Source of the DNA: Flavobacterium sediminilitoris
GTDB lineage: Bacteria > Bacteroidota > Bacteroidia > Flavobacteriales > Flavobacteriaceae
NCBI RefSeq assembly: GCF_023008245.1
Contig: NZ_CP090145.1
Location: 1,488,001 to 1,552,000 of the forward strand
Direction: 5' to 3'
Length of the DNA: 64,000 nt
Shown: piece after piece, positions 8,237 to 17,866 of the stretch
Position numbering within the stretch: position 1 is the stretch's first letter
How the letters are laid out: each line of letters begins with the position of its first letter
Program-made: the position numbers and the translations under genes
Notes under the pieces: generated by a model
Databases searched by the model: none
Seen by the model: only the letters and a program-made list of their open reading frames with translations
What the model was told of the DNA's origin: nothing

Positions 8237-9457
8237 CTATAATTCTAAAGCTTTTTTAGGATTGTTATCCATTAATAATTCTACTGGATTTTCTAAAGCT
8301 TCTTTCACAGCTACTAAGAATCCTACAGACTCACGACCGTCGATAATTCTGTGGTCATAAGATAATGCAACATACATCATTGGGTGAATTTCAACTTTAC
8401 CATTTACTGCAATTGGACGCTCAATAATATTGTGCATTCCTAAAATTCCAGATTGAGGAGGATTAATAATTGGAGTAGATAACATACTTCCAAAAACACC
8501 ACCGTTTGTAATAGTAAATGTTCCACCTGTCATATCATCAACTGTAATTTGGCCATCACGAGCTCTAAGTGCTAATCTTTTGATTTCCGCTTCAACACCT
8601 CTAAATGTTAAGTTTTCTGCATTACGAACAACAGGAACCATTAAACCTTTTGGTCCAGAAACTGCAATTGAGATATCAGCAAAGTCGTAAGCTACTTTAT
8701 AATCGCCATCCATCATTGAATTTACGTCTGGATAAAGTTGTAAAGCTCTTGTAACTGCTTTTGTAAAGAAAGACATATATCCTAAGCCAACACCATTGTG
8801 TTTAGCTTTGAATTCATCTTTATATTGATTACGGATAATATTAATAGGTGTCATGTTAACTTCATTGAAAGTCGTTAACATTGCTGTTTCATTTTTAGCT
8901 GCAACTAAACGCTCTGCTACTTTTCTACGTAACATTGATAATTTAGTTCTTTCAGAACCACGAGATCCACCTGTTGGAGTTCCCATTGATGGTACAGCAT
9001 TTAATGCATCGTCTTTAGTGATTCTTCCATCTTTCCCTGTTCCTATAATGTCAGAAGGTTGAATGTTTTTCTCGTCTAAAATTTTTCTTGCTGCAGGAGA
9101 AGGAGTTTGAGAAGCATATGTTTTTTCAGCAACTGGAGCTGCTTTTGGAGCTTCTGGTTTTTTCTCTTCTACTTTCGCTTCTGTTTTTGGAGCTTCAGAT
9201 GTTGATCCTTCTGGTTTTGCAGCACTTGTATCAATTAAACATACAATTGCTCCAACAGCTACTGCATCGCCTTCTTCAGCTTTAAGTGTAATAATTCCAC
9301 TTGCTTCCGCAGGTAACTCTAATGTTGCTTTATCTGAATCTACTTCAGCTATAGCTTGATCTTTTTCTACGTAATCACCATCTTGTACTAACCAAGTTGC
9401 AATTTCTACTTCTGTAATTGATTCACCCGGTGAAGGGACTTTCATTTCTAAAATCAT
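8237..9457 (-). CDS. sucB: Dihydrolipoyllysine succinyltransferase, E2 of 2-oxoglutarate dehydrogenase
   Basis: This 406-residue protein has the standard E2 layout: a lipoyl domain at residues 1-75 with the lipoylated lysine in DSDKATLEL, an Ala/Pro/Lys/Glu-rich linker, an E3-binding domain at about 118-153 ([20 protein letters not shown], then [13 protein letters not shown]), and a catalytic domain from about 175 ending with the active-site motif [15 protein letters not shown]. It moves the succinyl group from E1 to CoA in the TCA cycle in the cytoplasm. The linker-rich middle and the sucA neighbour 72 bases upstream on the same strand favour 2-oxoglutarate dehydrogenase over pyruvate dehydrogenase. 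Sequence between the genes holds no clear terminator, so a sucA-sucB operon is likely. Confidence 0.96.
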   Translation of the reverse strand: MILEMKVPSPGESITEVEIATWLVQDGDYVEKDQAIAEVDSDKATLELPAEASGIITLKAEEGDAVAVGAIVCLIDTSAAKPEGSTSEAPKTEAKVEEKKPEAPKAAPVAEKTYASQTPSPAARKILDEKNIQPSDIIGTGKDGRITKDDALNAVPSMGTPTGGSRGSERTKLSMLRRKVAERLVAAKNETAMLTTFNEVNMTPINIIRNQYKDEFKAKHNGVGLGYMSFFTKAVTRALQLYPDVNSMMDGDYKVAYDFADISIAVSGPKGLMVPVVRNAENLTFRGVEAEIKRLALRARDGQITVDDMTGGTFTITNGGVFGSMLSTPIINPPQSGILGMHNIIERPIAVNGKVEIHPMMYVALSYDHRIIDGRESVGFLVAVKEALENPVELLMDNNPKKALEL

Positions 9458-9529
9458 ATCTTAATAATTTTAATCTTTTAGGACTATATTCTATTTGTGT
9501 TGTTTAGCTACTTTTTAAAGGTAGTTAAT

Positions 9530-12301
9530 TTATTGAAATAATGTTTTATCAAAAACCATTGCAATAGCATTCTTCTGACGTTTTTTAGAACGTTCATAAC
9601 TTCCTGCTGCTGGTGCACTATATGCTTTTGGTGATGCTAAACGAAGTTTAACTAAATCGAAATTCATCAACATATAACTATAAGCTCCCATGTTTTTTGG
9701 TTCTTCTTGTGCCCAAACATAGTCATCAACATTTGGATAACTTGCAATTATCTCTTTTATTTGGTCTATTGCTAATGGGAATAACTGTTCTAAACGAACA
9801 ACAGCTACATCATTTCTTTCTAACTCTTCGCGTTTTTCAATAATATCGTAATATACTTTTCCTGTACACAATACCAATGTTTTAATTGCTTTTTTGTCAG
9901 TTACATTTGGATCGTCCAAAATTTCTTGGAATTGTCCATTTGCCATTTCATTAGATGTTGAAACTGCTAATGGATGACGTAATAAGCTTTTTGGTGTAAA
10001 TACAATTAATGGTTTACGGAAATTAGTTTTCATTTGTCTTCTCAACAAGTGGAAGAAATTAGCTGGAGTTGTACAATCTGCAATATACATATTGTGCTTA
10101 GCACACATTTGTAAATAGCGTTCCATACGAGCTGATGAATGCTCTGCTCCTTGATTTTCATAACCATGAGGCAATAACATTACTAGTCCATTTTGATTGT
10201 TCCATTTGTCTTCACCAGCAGAAATATATTGGTCAATCATAATTTGAGCACCATTTGAAAAATCTCCAAATTGTGCTTCCCAAATTGTTAATGTTTTTGG
10301 AGAGGCTAATGCATAACCATATTCAAAACCAACAACTCCATATTCTGAAAGGTGAGAGTTGTAAACATAGAATTCTCCTTTTTTGTCTTTAATATTATTA
10401 AGTAGGATTACTTCTTCTTCTGAATCTTCAACTTTAACAACAGCATGACGGTGTGAGAATGTTCCACGTTCTACATCTTGACCTGAAATACGAACATCAA
10501 ATCCTTCTTTTATAAGTGATCCATATGCTAATAATTCACCCATTGCCCAATCTAGAGTATCTTTTTCGAAATACATATCATTTCGATCCTTGATAATCTT
10601 TGTGATTTTATTGATGAATTTTTTATCTGAGGGTAATTCACAAATTGTTGTTGCGATTTCAGTTAATGAATTCTTATCGAAGGAGGTATCATACTTTTTA
10701 AGCATTTCCCCATCAGAAACTTGTTCAAAACCAGTCCATTCGTTTTGCATAAATGGAGTAATTACCGTAAGGTCTTTTTTACGAGACTCTTCTAAACTCT
10801 CATCTAAATCGGCTTTATATTTTGCTTCTAATTCTTTAACATAGTTAGCATCAATAATTCCTTCCTGTCTTAATTTCTCCGCGTAAATATCACGTGGATT
10901 TTTATGTTTCGAAATTGCTTTATATAAGATTGGTTGAGTGAATTTTGGTTCATCACCTTCATTATGACCATATTTTCTATATCCTAACAAGTCGATAAAT
11001 ACATCTGTGCCAAATTCCATTCTGTAATCTAAAGCAAATAACATAGCGTGAACTACTGCTTCAGCATCATCTGCATTAACATGAAGAACTGGTGATAGTG
11101 TAACTTTTGCAATATCTGTACAATATGTAGACGAACGTGCATCTAAATAATTTGTTGTAAAACCAACTTGATTGTTGATTACTAAGTGAATTGTTCCACC
11201 TGTTTTGTATCCATCAAGTTTTGCCATTTGAATAATTTCGTAAACAATTCCTTGTCCAGCAATTGCAGCATCACCATGTACTGCAATAGGCAAAACTTTA
11301 GAAACATCTTCTTTGTAAAAACGATCTTGTTTTGCTCTTGTAATTCCTTCTATTACTGCTCCAACAGTCTCTAAATGTGATGGATTAGGTGCTAAGTTTA
11401 AGTTTATTTTTTTTCCTGAACTAGTTGTCCTGTCTGACGTTAATCCTAAATGGTATTTTACGTCTCCATCAAAATTCATATCGTCATCATAGTCTTTTCC
11501 GTCGAATTCTGAAAAGATGTTTTGAGTGTTTTTGCCAAAAATATTTGCCAATACATTTAAACGACCTCTGTGAGCCATTCCCATTACAAATTGCTCTACT
11601 CCTTTGTCTGCTGCTGCTTCAATTAAAGCGTCAAGAGCTGGAATAGCAGATTCACATCCTTCTAATGAAAAACGTTTTTGTCCTACGTATTTTGCATGAA
11701 GAAATGTTTCAAAAGAAACGGCTTCATTCAGTTTTCCAAGGATTTTTTTCTTTTTTTCTGGAGAAAAATTAGGTTGATTATTATTTACGTCTAACCTGTT
11801 TTTTATCCAATCTTGTACTTTAGGATCTCTAATGTACATAAATTCTACTCCAATAGACTGGCAGTAAACACTTTCAAGATGTTTGATAATGTCGGCTAAT
11901 GTGCTTGAAGGCATATTCAACATTTTAGCTGCATCAAAAACAGTAGTTAAGTCAGCTTGCGATAAACCGAAGTTTTCTAATGCTAATGTTGGAGAATATG
12001 TTCTACGCTCTCTAACTGGATTAGTCTTTGTAAATAAATGTCCACGTGTTCTATATCCTTCTATAAGTTTTAGAACGTTAAACTCCTTATGTAATTTTTC
12101 AGAAACATGGTCACATGAAAAATCCCCTGAAGTAATTTGACTAACAATATCTTGTGAACCATAGTTTGTTACAGCAAAATCAAAGCCTTGGAAAAAACTC
12201 CTCCAGCTTGGCTCTACAGTGTCTGGGTTTTGTAAATATTGATCGTATAAATCTGCGAAAAATGCAGTATGTGCTGCGTTTAAAAAGGAAAACCTATCCA
12301 T
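9530..12301 (-). CDS. sucA: 2-oxoglutarate dehydrogenase E1 component
   Basis: This 923-residue protein is the thiamine-diphosphate-dependent E1 that decarboxylates 2-oxoglutarate. The N-terminal E2-binding segment (SFLNAAHTAFFADLYDQYLQ, NPDTVEPSWRSFFQGF) is typical. GMAHRGRLNVLANI, the TPP region VHGDAAIAGQGIVYE and NNQVGFTT are diagnostic, followed by the transketolase-like C-terminal half (HRHAVVKVEDSEEE, LLPHGYENQGAEHSSARMERYLQ). Length matches the family. It is the first gene of sucA-sucB. A TACTTTTG element matching the Bacteroidota -7 consensus lies at 12341-12348 on the minus strand about 40 bases before the start, without an obvious -33 TTG. Confidence 0.97.
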   Translation of the reverse strand: MDRFSFLNAAHTAFFADLYDQYLQNPDTVEPSWRSFFQGFDFAVTNYGSQDIVSQITSGDFSCDHVSEKLHKEFNVLKLIEGYRTRGHLFTKTNPVRERRTYSPTLALENFGLSQADLTTVFDAAKMLNMPSSTLADIIKHLESVYCQSIGVEFMYIRDPKVQDWIKNRLDVNNNQPNFSPEKKKKILGKLNEAVSFETFLHAKYVGQKRFSLEGCESAIPALDALIEAAADKGVEQFVMGMAHRGRLNVLANIFGKNTQNIFSEFDGKDYDDDMNFDGDVKYHLGLTSDRTTSSGKKINLNLAPNPSHLETVGAVIEGITRAKQDRFYKEDVSKVLPIAVHGDAAIAGQGIVYEIIQMAKLDGYKTGGTIHLVINNQVGFTTNYLDARSSTYCTDIAKVTLSPVLHVNADDAEAVVHAMLFALDYRMEFGTDVFIDLLGYRKYGHNEGDEPKFTQPILYKAISKHKNPRDIYAEKLRQEGIIDANYVKELEAKYKADLDESLEESRKKDLTVITPFMQNEWTGFEQVSDGEMLKKYDTSFDKNSLTEIATTICELPSDKKFINKITKIIKDRNDMYFEKDTLDWAMGELLAYGSLIKEGFDVRISGQDVERGTFSHRHAVVKVEDSEEEVILLNNIKDKKGEFYVYNSHLSEYGVVGFEYGYALASPKTLTIWEAQFGDFSNGAQIMIDQYISAGEDKWNNQNGLVMLLPHGYENQGAEHSSARMERYLQMCAKHNMYIADCTTPANFFHLLRRQMKTNFRKPLIVFTPKSLLRHPLAVSTSNEMANGQFQEILDDPNVTDKKAIKTLVLCTGKVYYDIIEKREELERNDVAVVRLEQLFPLAIDQIKEIIASYPNVDDYVWAQEEPKNMGAYSYMLMNFDLVKLRLASPKAYSAPAAGSYERSKKRQKNAIAMVFDKTLFQ

Positions 12302-12415
12302 AATTCAGTCTTAATGACGATTTGGTTAAAAATAATTGTACAAAAGTAAAACATTTGTAATAATCTTTTAAAGAAATTTGTATTTTTATAACATAATTTT
12401 TTTAGAAAATAGCTT

Positions 12416-12961
12416 ATGAAAAAGAATTTGATTCTCTTTTTAACAAAATCCCTTTTTTTTGCTTTTTTAATCACACCTTTTCTTGTAGTTAATGCTCAAG
12501 AAGACGCTTCTATTAAAACAAAAAATCCTTTTTGGGAGAATGTACAATTTGGTGGAGGACTTGGTTTAGGATTTGGAAGCAATTTTACAAATATTACTGT
12601 GGCTCCGAGTGGAATTTATAATTTCAATGAGTATTTTTCTGCTGGTTTGGGCCTTCAGTATAGTTATGTGAAACAAAAAGGATATTATCAATCTAATATT
12701 TACGGAGGAAGTATTATTGCTTTATTTAATCCAATTCGTGAAATTCAAATTTCTACTGAAATTGAACAACTTAGGGTTAATTCTAAATATGATGGATTTT
12801 ATGGCAATTTTAATGATGATTTTTGGAATACAGCCTTGTTTATTGGAGCAGGTTATAGGACAAATAATGTAACATTAGGCGTTAGATATAATGTGCTTCA
12901 TAAAGACAACGATGGTGTTTATGCAGATGCATTGATTCCTTTTGTAAGAGTTTATTTTTAA
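12416..12961 (+). CDS. Small outer-membrane beta-barrel-like protein
   Basis: This 181-residue protein has an N-terminal signal peptide (about residues 1-28, ending VVNAQE) and a body of alternating strands rich in Gly and aromatics (FGGGLGLGFGSNFTNITVAP, AGLGLQYSYVKQKGYY, GAGYRTNNVTLGVRYNVLH) ending in VRVYF, the usual C-terminal aromatic of an outer-membrane barrel. It is divergent from sucA, 114 bases away. Relatives next to sucA sometimes carry the database name alpha-ketoglutarate decarboxylase, as far as I recall. Nothing in this sequence supports an enzyme; that name would come from the neighbour. Confidence 0.8.
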   Translation: MKKNLILFLTKSLFFAFLITPFLVVNAQEDASIKTKNPFWENVQFGGGLGLGFGSNFTNITVAPSGIYNFNEYFSAGLGLQYSYVKQKGYYQSNIYGGSIIALFNPIREIQISTEIEQLRVNSKYDGFYGNFNDDFWNTALFIGAGYRTNNVTLGVRYNVLHKDNDGVYADALIPFVRVYF

Positions 12962-12982
12962 TGTTTTAAAAGTAATCTTTAT

Positions 12983-13333
12983 CTAATATTTATTACGAAA
13001 CCAAACTTTTTGCCATTCTCTTTTCAATATCAAGAAAGTAACTTGTTCAGATAGGAGTACTAAATCAGAGCCGTCTAATTTTTTGATTTGCTCTTCTGAT
13101 ACATCAATGATATATAACAGGTTTAAGTATTCAGCGAATTTAAATTGTATTAATTTTAATATTTTTTCGTGAACTAAATCTTTAAATTGAAAAGGAAAAA
13201 TATTTAATGGAATGTCTATGCTTTCATTTGCTAAAGCAAAGTCTTTATTAGTTTGTTCAATCAATTTAAAGTACAGATGTTCTTCCTCTGCTTGAGAAAT
13301 TAAAGAATCAATATCTATAGGTGGTTTATACAT
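12983..13333 (-). CDS. Conserved small hypothetical protein next to polyprenyl synthase
   Basis: This 116-residue, mostly helical and charged protein has no signal peptide or membrane segment (MYKPPIDIDSLISQAEEEHL start; LKREWQKVWFRNKY end). It overlaps the 3' end of the polyprenyl synthase gene by 8 bases, so the two are translated together. I do not recognise a domain. Tight coupling suggests a helper of isoprenoid synthesis or a gene carried along with it. Confidence 0.75.
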   Translation of the reverse strand: MYKPPIDIDSLISQAEEEHLYFKLIEQTNKDFALANESIDIPLNIFPFQFKDLVHEKILKLIQFKFAEYLNLLYIIDVSEEQIKKLDGSDLVLLSEQVTFLILKREWQKVWFRNKY

Positions 13334-14300
13334 TTCTATTCATTAACTTTTCTCCAAAGGTTCTTAATATTTCTTTCTTTTCATTAGAAATATGCATTTT
13401 GTTAAGTGTTTCAAACGCTTTTAATGTGTATTCTTTTATTGCTATTTGTGTTTCTTTTGATGCTCCAGAATTATTGAAAATCGTTTTAACAGATTCTATT
13501 TTGTCTGTATTATCGTTTGGTTGAATAGAAAATAAATGTAGTAACTGTTCTTTCTCTTCATTATCACTCTGCGCAAGTGCTTTTAAATATAAATATGTCT
13601 TTTTGTTTTCAATAATATCTCCTCCAACTTGTTTTCCAAAAGTTTCAGGATCTCCGAATGCATCTAAATAATCATCTTGTAGTTGAAAAGCAATTCCTAA
13701 ATTTAATCCAAAATCATATATTAAATTTGCGTTTTCTTCTGTAGTTTCTGCTACAATAGCTCCCATTTTCATTGCTGCGCCAACTAAAACGGCTGTTTTG
13801 TATTCAATCATTTTTAAATACTCTGAAATCGTCACATCATCACGTGTTTCAAAATCAACATCGTATTGTTGTCCTTCACAAACTTCTAAAGCGGTTTTAC
13901 TGAAAAGTTTTGCCAGTTTTTGAAAGATTATAGGTTCGTAATTTTCAAAATATTGATATGCTAAAATTAGCATTGCATCACCAGATAAGATTCCAGTATT
14001 TATATTCCATTTTTCATGAACGGTTTGGTGACCTCTTCTTAGAGGAGCATCATCCATAATGTCATCGTGAATCAATGAAAAGTTGTGAAATACTTCAATT
14101 GCTGCTGCTGCATGAATTGCATTTTCTAATGAACCATTAAAAATTTCACTAGCCATTAAGGTTAAAACAGGACGCATTTTTTTACCTCCTAATGAAATAA
14201 TATATTGGATAGGTTCGTATAAATTCTTAGGCTCCTTTGTTAGTTTTAACTCTTCAAAATGAGTTTTTATTGTTTCTTGATATTGGATTATTGAATGCAT
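13326..14300 (-). CDS. Polyprenyl (trans-isoprenyl) diphosphate synthase
   Basis: Starting at the ATG at 14298-14300, the 324-residue protein has both Asp-rich motifs of trans-isoprenyl diphosphate synthases: DDIMDDAPLRRG (first, binds the allylic diphosphate through Mg) and QLQDDYLDAFGD (second), plus SLGGKKMRPVLTLMA near the N-terminus for IPP binding. It condenses IPP with an allylic diphosphate in the cytoplasm to make farnesyl, geranylgeranyl or longer chains used for quinones and lipid carriers. Chain length cannot be read with confidence from the sequence. An upstream in-frame ATG at 14327 adds nine residues outside the conserved start. Confidence 0.93.
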   Translation of the reverse strand: MHSIIQYQETIKTHFEELKLTKEPKNLYEPIQYIISLGGKKMRPVLTLMASEIFNGSLENAIHAAAAIEVFHNFSLIHDDIMDDAPLRRGHQTVHEKWNINTGILSGDAMLILAYQYFENYEPIIFQKLAKLFSKTALEVCEGQQYDVDFETRDDVTISEYLKMIEYKTAVLVGAAMKMGAIVAETTEENANLIYDFGLNLGIAFQLQDDYLDAFGDPETFGKQVGGDIIENKKTYLYLKALAQSDNEEKEQLLHLFSIQPNDNTDKIESVKTIFNNSGASKETQIAIKEYTLKAFETLNKMHISNEKKEILRTFGEKLMNRNV

Positions 14301-14588
14301 TTTTTTACAAATAATAGCTTTCTGCAAAAATAGCTTTTTTATTTATAATCTGTGTTGGTTTGATAAAGTTTACTTTTTTGAAGTTTTTCGTTTATGTAGG
14401 TTTTAAATAACTATCTGAGTTTTACTGATTATTGAAAAAAAAACCAAGACTAATAAAAATCAGAAACAAATGAACAAAAGAAAGGTGACTTTCAAATTCT
14501 TTTTAAAATTTTAAAAGTTTGAATTATATTTGTTTTGGCTTATTGCAACTTCTTTTAGCTGTAAAATGTTGACAAACATTAGAGAAAA

Positions 14589-15170
14589 ATGAATAGTGAG
14601 AAAATATTAAATAAAATGGGAGAAATTTATTCTCCATTATCGATTCAATGTCAAGAAGATTTTATAGCGAATTCAAAAATTGGAACATTTAAAAAAGGTG
14701 ATATTGTAGTTCGTGAAGGACAATTTTCTAAAAATGCATATTTAATAGTTAAAGGGTGTGCAAGAGCATATTATTTGAAAGAAGGTAAAGATATTTCAGA
14801 CTGGTTTACTTTTGAAAATGAGTTTATGGCATCAATTGTTAGTTTTTTTAGTAAAGAACCTAGTCCTCATTATGTTGAATTTGTTGAAGATTCAATAGTT
14901 TTTGAATTTTCGAGAGATACTGTTGATAATCTGTCCAATAAACACCATGATTTTGAACGTTTTATTAGTAAAGTAGTGACCGAAACCATGTTAGGGCTAT
15001 GTGAAAGATTATATACTATTCAATTTAATAAAGCAGATGAAAGATATAGACATCTAGTAAATATTCATCCTGATATAACAAACAGAATCCCTTTAACGCA
15101 TATTGCTTCTTATTTAGGAATTACGCTTGAGACTTTGAGTAGAATAAGAAATCTTAAAAACCGAATTTGA
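14589..15170 (+). CDS. Crp/Fnr-family transcription regulator
   Basis: This 193-residue protein has a cyclic-nucleotide-binding-type beta-roll at about residues 20-130 (GTFKKGDIVVREGQFSKNAYL, then IVKGCARAYY) and a C-terminal helix-turn-helix (about 165-190, IPLTHIASYLGITLETLSRI, then RN). No Cys cluster for an Fe-S centre is present, so it is not a classical Fnr. It heads a three-gene set with a small membrane protein (56 bases on) and an NAD(P)H oxidoreductase, which may be its targets. A TATATTTG element at 14525-14532 fits the Bacteroidota -7 box, without a clear -33. Confidence 0.9.
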   Translation: MNSEKILNKMGEIYSPLSIQCQEDFIANSKIGTFKKGDIVVREGQFSKNAYLIVKGCARAYYLKEGKDISDWFTFENEFMASIVSFFSKEPSPHYVEFVEDSIVFEFSRDTVDNLSNKHHDFERFISKVVTETMLGLCERLYTIQFNKADERYRHLVNIHPDITNRIPLTHIASYLGITLETLSRIRNLKNRI

Positions 15171-15225
15171 TTTATATCAAATGATAACTCTTCCATTAAG
15201 AGGATTTTTGTAAAAAAATAAAAAA

Positions 15226-15564
15226 ATGGAAGAAAAAAACAAAAAATTAAAATCAATTTGGGGAAAATGGTGGGAATCAATTAGAAAATGGTTTTATCCA
15301 GCTTGGTTAGTGTACGAAACTTCAATTCGTTTTTATGATTACGCGCTAGGGGTTTATAATTATTTGGAGATGTATCAAGATAATATATTACCTTATCTTG
15401 GAAATATTGGAGTTTTAACTTTAGCTATTTTTTGTAGTGTTGTTACTTTTGTTGTTTGTACAATATTTTTAACAGTACCTACTTGTTTTGTTCTATATAA
15501 ATTCTTCAAAGTAGGTAATTTAACAGGAACTTCATTTGAAGAAAAAATAAAAATTTATTTCTAG
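15226..15564 (+). CDS. Small membrane protein of unknown function
   Basis: This 112-residue protein starts with a basic, Trp-rich stretch (KKLKSIWGKWWESIRKWFYP) and has one strong membrane segment at about residues 64-95 (NIGVLTLAIFCSVVTFVVCT, then IFLTVPTCFVLYKFF), possibly a helical hairpin. No family recognised. It sits between the Crp-like regulator and the oxidoreductase (5 bases from the latter), which implies shared transcription. Confidence 0.7.
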   Translation: MEEKNKKLKSIWGKWWESIRKWFYPAWLVYETSIRFYDYALGVYNYLEMYQDNILPYLGNIGVLTLAIFCSVVTFVVCTIFLTVPTCFVLYKFFKVGNLTGTSFEEKIKIYF

Positions 15565-15569
15565 AACAA

Positions 15570-16148
15570 ATGAGAAAAATACTAATTATTAACGGACATC
15601 CTGATAAGGAAAGTTTCAATTTTGCACTTTCAAAATCGTATAAGTTAGGTGCTGAAAAAGTAGGTGCTGAAATAAAGGAAATTAATATTAGAGAATTGAA
15701 TTTTAATCCAAATCTTCAATTTGGATATCGGAAAAGAACTGAGTTGGAACCAGATTTATTAGATGCGCAGGATAAAATAAAATGGGCTAATCATTTGGTT
15801 TGGATATATCCTGTTTGGTGGAGTTCTGTACCTGCAATAATGAAAGGCTTTTTAGATAGGATTTTACTTCCAGGATTTGCTTTTAATAAAAGAAAAGACT
15901 CATTGTGGTCAGATAAATGTTTGACAGGTAAAACAGCAAGACTAATTTGTACGTTGGATCAGCCTGCTTGGTATTACAAATGGATGTATAGAAATCCTAG
16001 TCATAATGCGATGAAAAAAGGAACAATGAATTATATTGGAGTGAAAAAGGTAAGAATTACAACTATTGGACCTATAAGGCTTTCTAAAGAAGAGTTTAGA
16101 ATAAAATGGCTAAAAAAAGTGGAGAGATTAGGTGAAATGAATAAATAA
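15570..16148 (+). CDS. NAD(P)H-dependent oxidoreductase (flavodoxin-2 / quinone reductase-like)
   Basis: This 192-residue protein opens with KILIINGHPDKESFNFALSK, the flavin phosphate-binding loop of the NQO1/MdaB/KefF family, and has the family motif HLVWIYPVWWSSVPAIMKGF followed by LDRILLPGFAF. The fold reduces quinones or similar acceptors with FMN or FAD and NAD(P)H in the cytoplasm. The exact substrate is unknown. It ends a set with a Crp-family regulator and a small membrane protein, suggesting redox or electrophile control. Confidence 0.88.
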   Translation: MRKILIINGHPDKESFNFALSKSYKLGAEKVGAEIKEINIRELNFNPNLQFGYRKRTELEPDLLDAQDKIKWANHLVWIYPVWWSSVPAIMKGFLDRILLPGFAFNKRKDSLWSDKCLTGKTARLICTLDQPAWYYKWMYRNPSHNAMKKGTMNYIGVKKVRITTIGPIRLSKEEFRIKWLKKVERLGEMNK

Positions 16149-16464
16149 TAACAATTGTAAACAGGAAAAATCAGTTGACGATATGTTTTACAAGCGTCTT
16201 TATGGATTTTCCTCTGGTTTGTTCTTTATTCAAGTAATAGAGGGTTTTAAAAAATAAACTTTCTTTTTTTAAACCATATTGCATGTTAATTATAACAAAG
16301 CGTATAATGTTTTTCAGTGTTGTGATTTTTTTAATATAGAATATTATTTTCAATTTCTAGAATTGAAAGAGAATAGTTATCGGTTAAGAATATACTAATA
16401 TAAAAGGGTTGTCTTTAATTAAGAACAACCCTTTTGTGTTATATTTATGTCTATTTTATAAATA
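16149..16464. other. Intergenic region between oxidoreductase and frr
   Basis: This stretch of 316 bases holds the frr terminator at 16402-16435. A 60-codon minus-strand reading frame at 16171-16353 has low-complexity Lys/Ile composition and no recognisable domain, so I do not call it. I see nothing else in it. Confidence 0.5.
16402..16435 (-). terminator. Terminator of the pyrH-frr operon
   Basis: An 11-bp inverted repeat (AAAAGGGTTGT at 16402-16412, ACAACCCTTTT at 16425-16435), lengthened by CTT/AAG with one bulge, lies 30 bases past the frr stop. T-tracts exist on both strands, so it may also stop transcripts from the oxidoreductase gene. Confidence 0.75.
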
Positions 16465-17028
16465 CTATACTTTCATTATTTCAGCTTCTTTAATAACTAA
16501 GTGTTCTTCAATTTTTTTAATATAAGTATCAGTTAGCTTTTGAACGTCTTCTTCTGCTTTTTTGCAAATATCTTCAGATGTTCCGTTTTTTTCTTCTTTT
16601 TTAATATCAGTGTTAGCATCTTTACGAGCATTACGAACACCTATTTTTGCATCTTCAGCTTCAACCTTTGCTTGTTTTACAAGATCACGTCTTCTTTCCT
16701 CAGTTAAAGCAGGGATGTTTATAATAATGTTGTCTCCGTTATTCATTGGGTTTAACCCTAAGTTTGCAATCATAATTGCTTTTTCTATAGGTTGTAACAT
16801 TGGTTTTTCCCATGGAGTAACCGTTAATGTTCTTGCATCTGGGGCATTTATATTAGCTACTTGAGATAGAGGTGTTTGAGAACCATAGTATTCAACAAAG
16901 ACACCGCCTAGCATTTGTGGAGAAGCTTTACCTGCTCTAATGTTTAAAAATTCTTTTTCTAAATGCGCTATAGAACCTTCCATTGATTCTCTTGCACTGT
17001 CAATTATAAAATTAATTTCTTCAGTCAT
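16465..17028 (-). CDS. frr: Ribosome recycling factor
   Basis: This 187-residue protein is full length for the family (about 185). It has the conserved blocks FLNIRAGKASPQML, YYGSQTPLSQVANI, EERRRDLVKQAKVEAEDAKI and RNARKDANTDIKK. With EF-G it splits post-termination ribosomes in the cytoplasm. It lies 60 bases behind pyrH on the same strand, the common bacterial pyrH-frr pair, and ends in a terminator at 16402-16435. Confidence 0.97.
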   Translation of the reverse strand: MTEEINFIIDSARESMEGSIAHLEKEFLNIRAGKASPQMLGGVFVEYYGSQTPLSQVANINAPDARTLTVTPWEKPMLQPIEKAIMIANLGLNPMNNGDNIIINIPALTEERRRDLVKQAKVEAEDAKIGVRNARKDANTDIKKEEKNGTSEDICKKAEEDVQKLTDTYIKKIEEHLVIKEAEIMKV

Positions 17029-17056
17029 CGTATGTCTTTTTTTTATTTTTAGACTT

Positions 17057-17084
17057 TCTGAATTCTAAATTCTGAATTCTAAAT
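17057..17084. repeat. 14-bp tandem duplication in the pyrH-frr gap
   Basis: TCTGAATTCTAAAT occurs twice head to tail (17057-17070, 17071-17084) in the 60-base gap between pyrH and frr. It changes the spacing before the frr start by one unit. Probably replication slippage with no clear function. Confidence 0.7.
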
Positions 17085-17088
17085 TTTG

Positions 17089-17796
17089 TTATATTGTTAC
17101 AGTTGTTCCTATAGTTTGTCCTTCGCAAACTTTTAATAAATTCCCTTCTTTGTTCATGTCAAAAACAATAATAGGTAATTTGTTTTCTTGACTAAGAGTA
17201 AACGCAGTTGTGTCCATAACGTTTAATCCTTTTGCTAATACATCTTCAAATGAAATATAATCAAATTTCGTTGCATTTGTATCTTTTTCTGGATCAGCAC
17301 TATATACTCCATCAACACGTGTTCCTTTTAATATAACATCAGCATTAACTTCTACTCCTCTTAAAACTGCTGCTGTATCTGTTGTGAAATATGGATTTCC
17401 TGTTCCAGCTCCAAAAATAACAATTCTTCCTTTCTCTAAGTGTCTTGTTGCTTTTCTTTTAATATAAGGTTCAGCGATTGCTTCAATTTTTAAAGCTGTT
17501 TGTAAGCGCGTTTGCATTCCTGCTTCTTCAAGTGCACCTTGTAATGCCATTCCATTAATAACGGTTGCAAGCATTCCCATGTAATCTCCCTGAACACGAT
17601 CCATTCCATTACTAGCACCTGCTACACCTCTAAAAATATTTCCTCCTCCTATAACGATAGCAATTTCAACTCCTTTATCATGAATTTCTTTAATTTCTTG
17701 AGCATATTCGGCTAAACGTTTAGGGTCAATTCCATATTGTCTATCTCCCATTAAGGCTTCTCCGCTCAGTTTTAGAAGAATTCTTTTGTATTTCAT
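17089..17796 (-). CDS. pyrH: UMP kinase (uridylate kinase)
   Basis: This 235-residue amino-acid-kinase-fold protein has [14 protein letters not shown] at the N-terminus, [15 protein letters not shown], the nucleotide region [20 protein letters not shown], and [12 protein letters not shown], all standard for bacterial PyrH. It phosphorylates UMP to UDP in pyrimidine synthesis. It is followed by frr on the same strand. A TATATTTG -7 element (minus strand, 17832-17825) lies about 29 bases before the start. Confidence 0.97.
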   Translation of the reverse strand: MKYKRILLKLSGEALMGDRQYGIDPKRLAEYAQEIKEIHDKGVEIAIVIGGGNIFRGVAGASNGMDRVQGDYMGMLATVINGMALQGALEEAGMQTRLQTALKIEAIAEPYIKRKATRHLEKGRIVIFGAGTGNPYFTTDTAAVLRGVEVNADVILKGTRVDGVYSADPEKDTNATKFDYISFEDVLAKGLNVMDTTAFTLSQENKLPIIVFDMNKEGNLLKVCEGQTIGTTVTI

Positions 17797-17811
17797 CAGG
17801 TTGTTTCTATT

Positions 17812-17832
17812 TATATTTGTGATGCAAATATA
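17812..17832 (-). promoter_or_regulatory. pyrH promoter -7 element within an inverted repeat
   Basis: TATATTTG-TGATG-CAAATATA reads as a perfect 8-bp inverted repeat. On the minus strand it supplies TATATTTG, a full match to the Bacteroidota TAnnTTTG box, about 29 bases before pyrH. No TTG lies at the usual distance upstream. Confidence 0.5.
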
Positions 17833-17866
17833 ATTATATATCTACAGAAAAAAAATGTTGTTTAAA

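Noticed and set aside
14461..14515. Very short frame before the Crp gene
   Set aside because: Fourteen codons, basic and low-complexity, no reason to call it translated.
16171..16353. 60-codon minus-strand frame between the oxidoreductase gene and frr
   Set aside because: Lys/Ile-rich, no domain, no coding support, and lies opposite untranslated sequence in an AT-rich gap.
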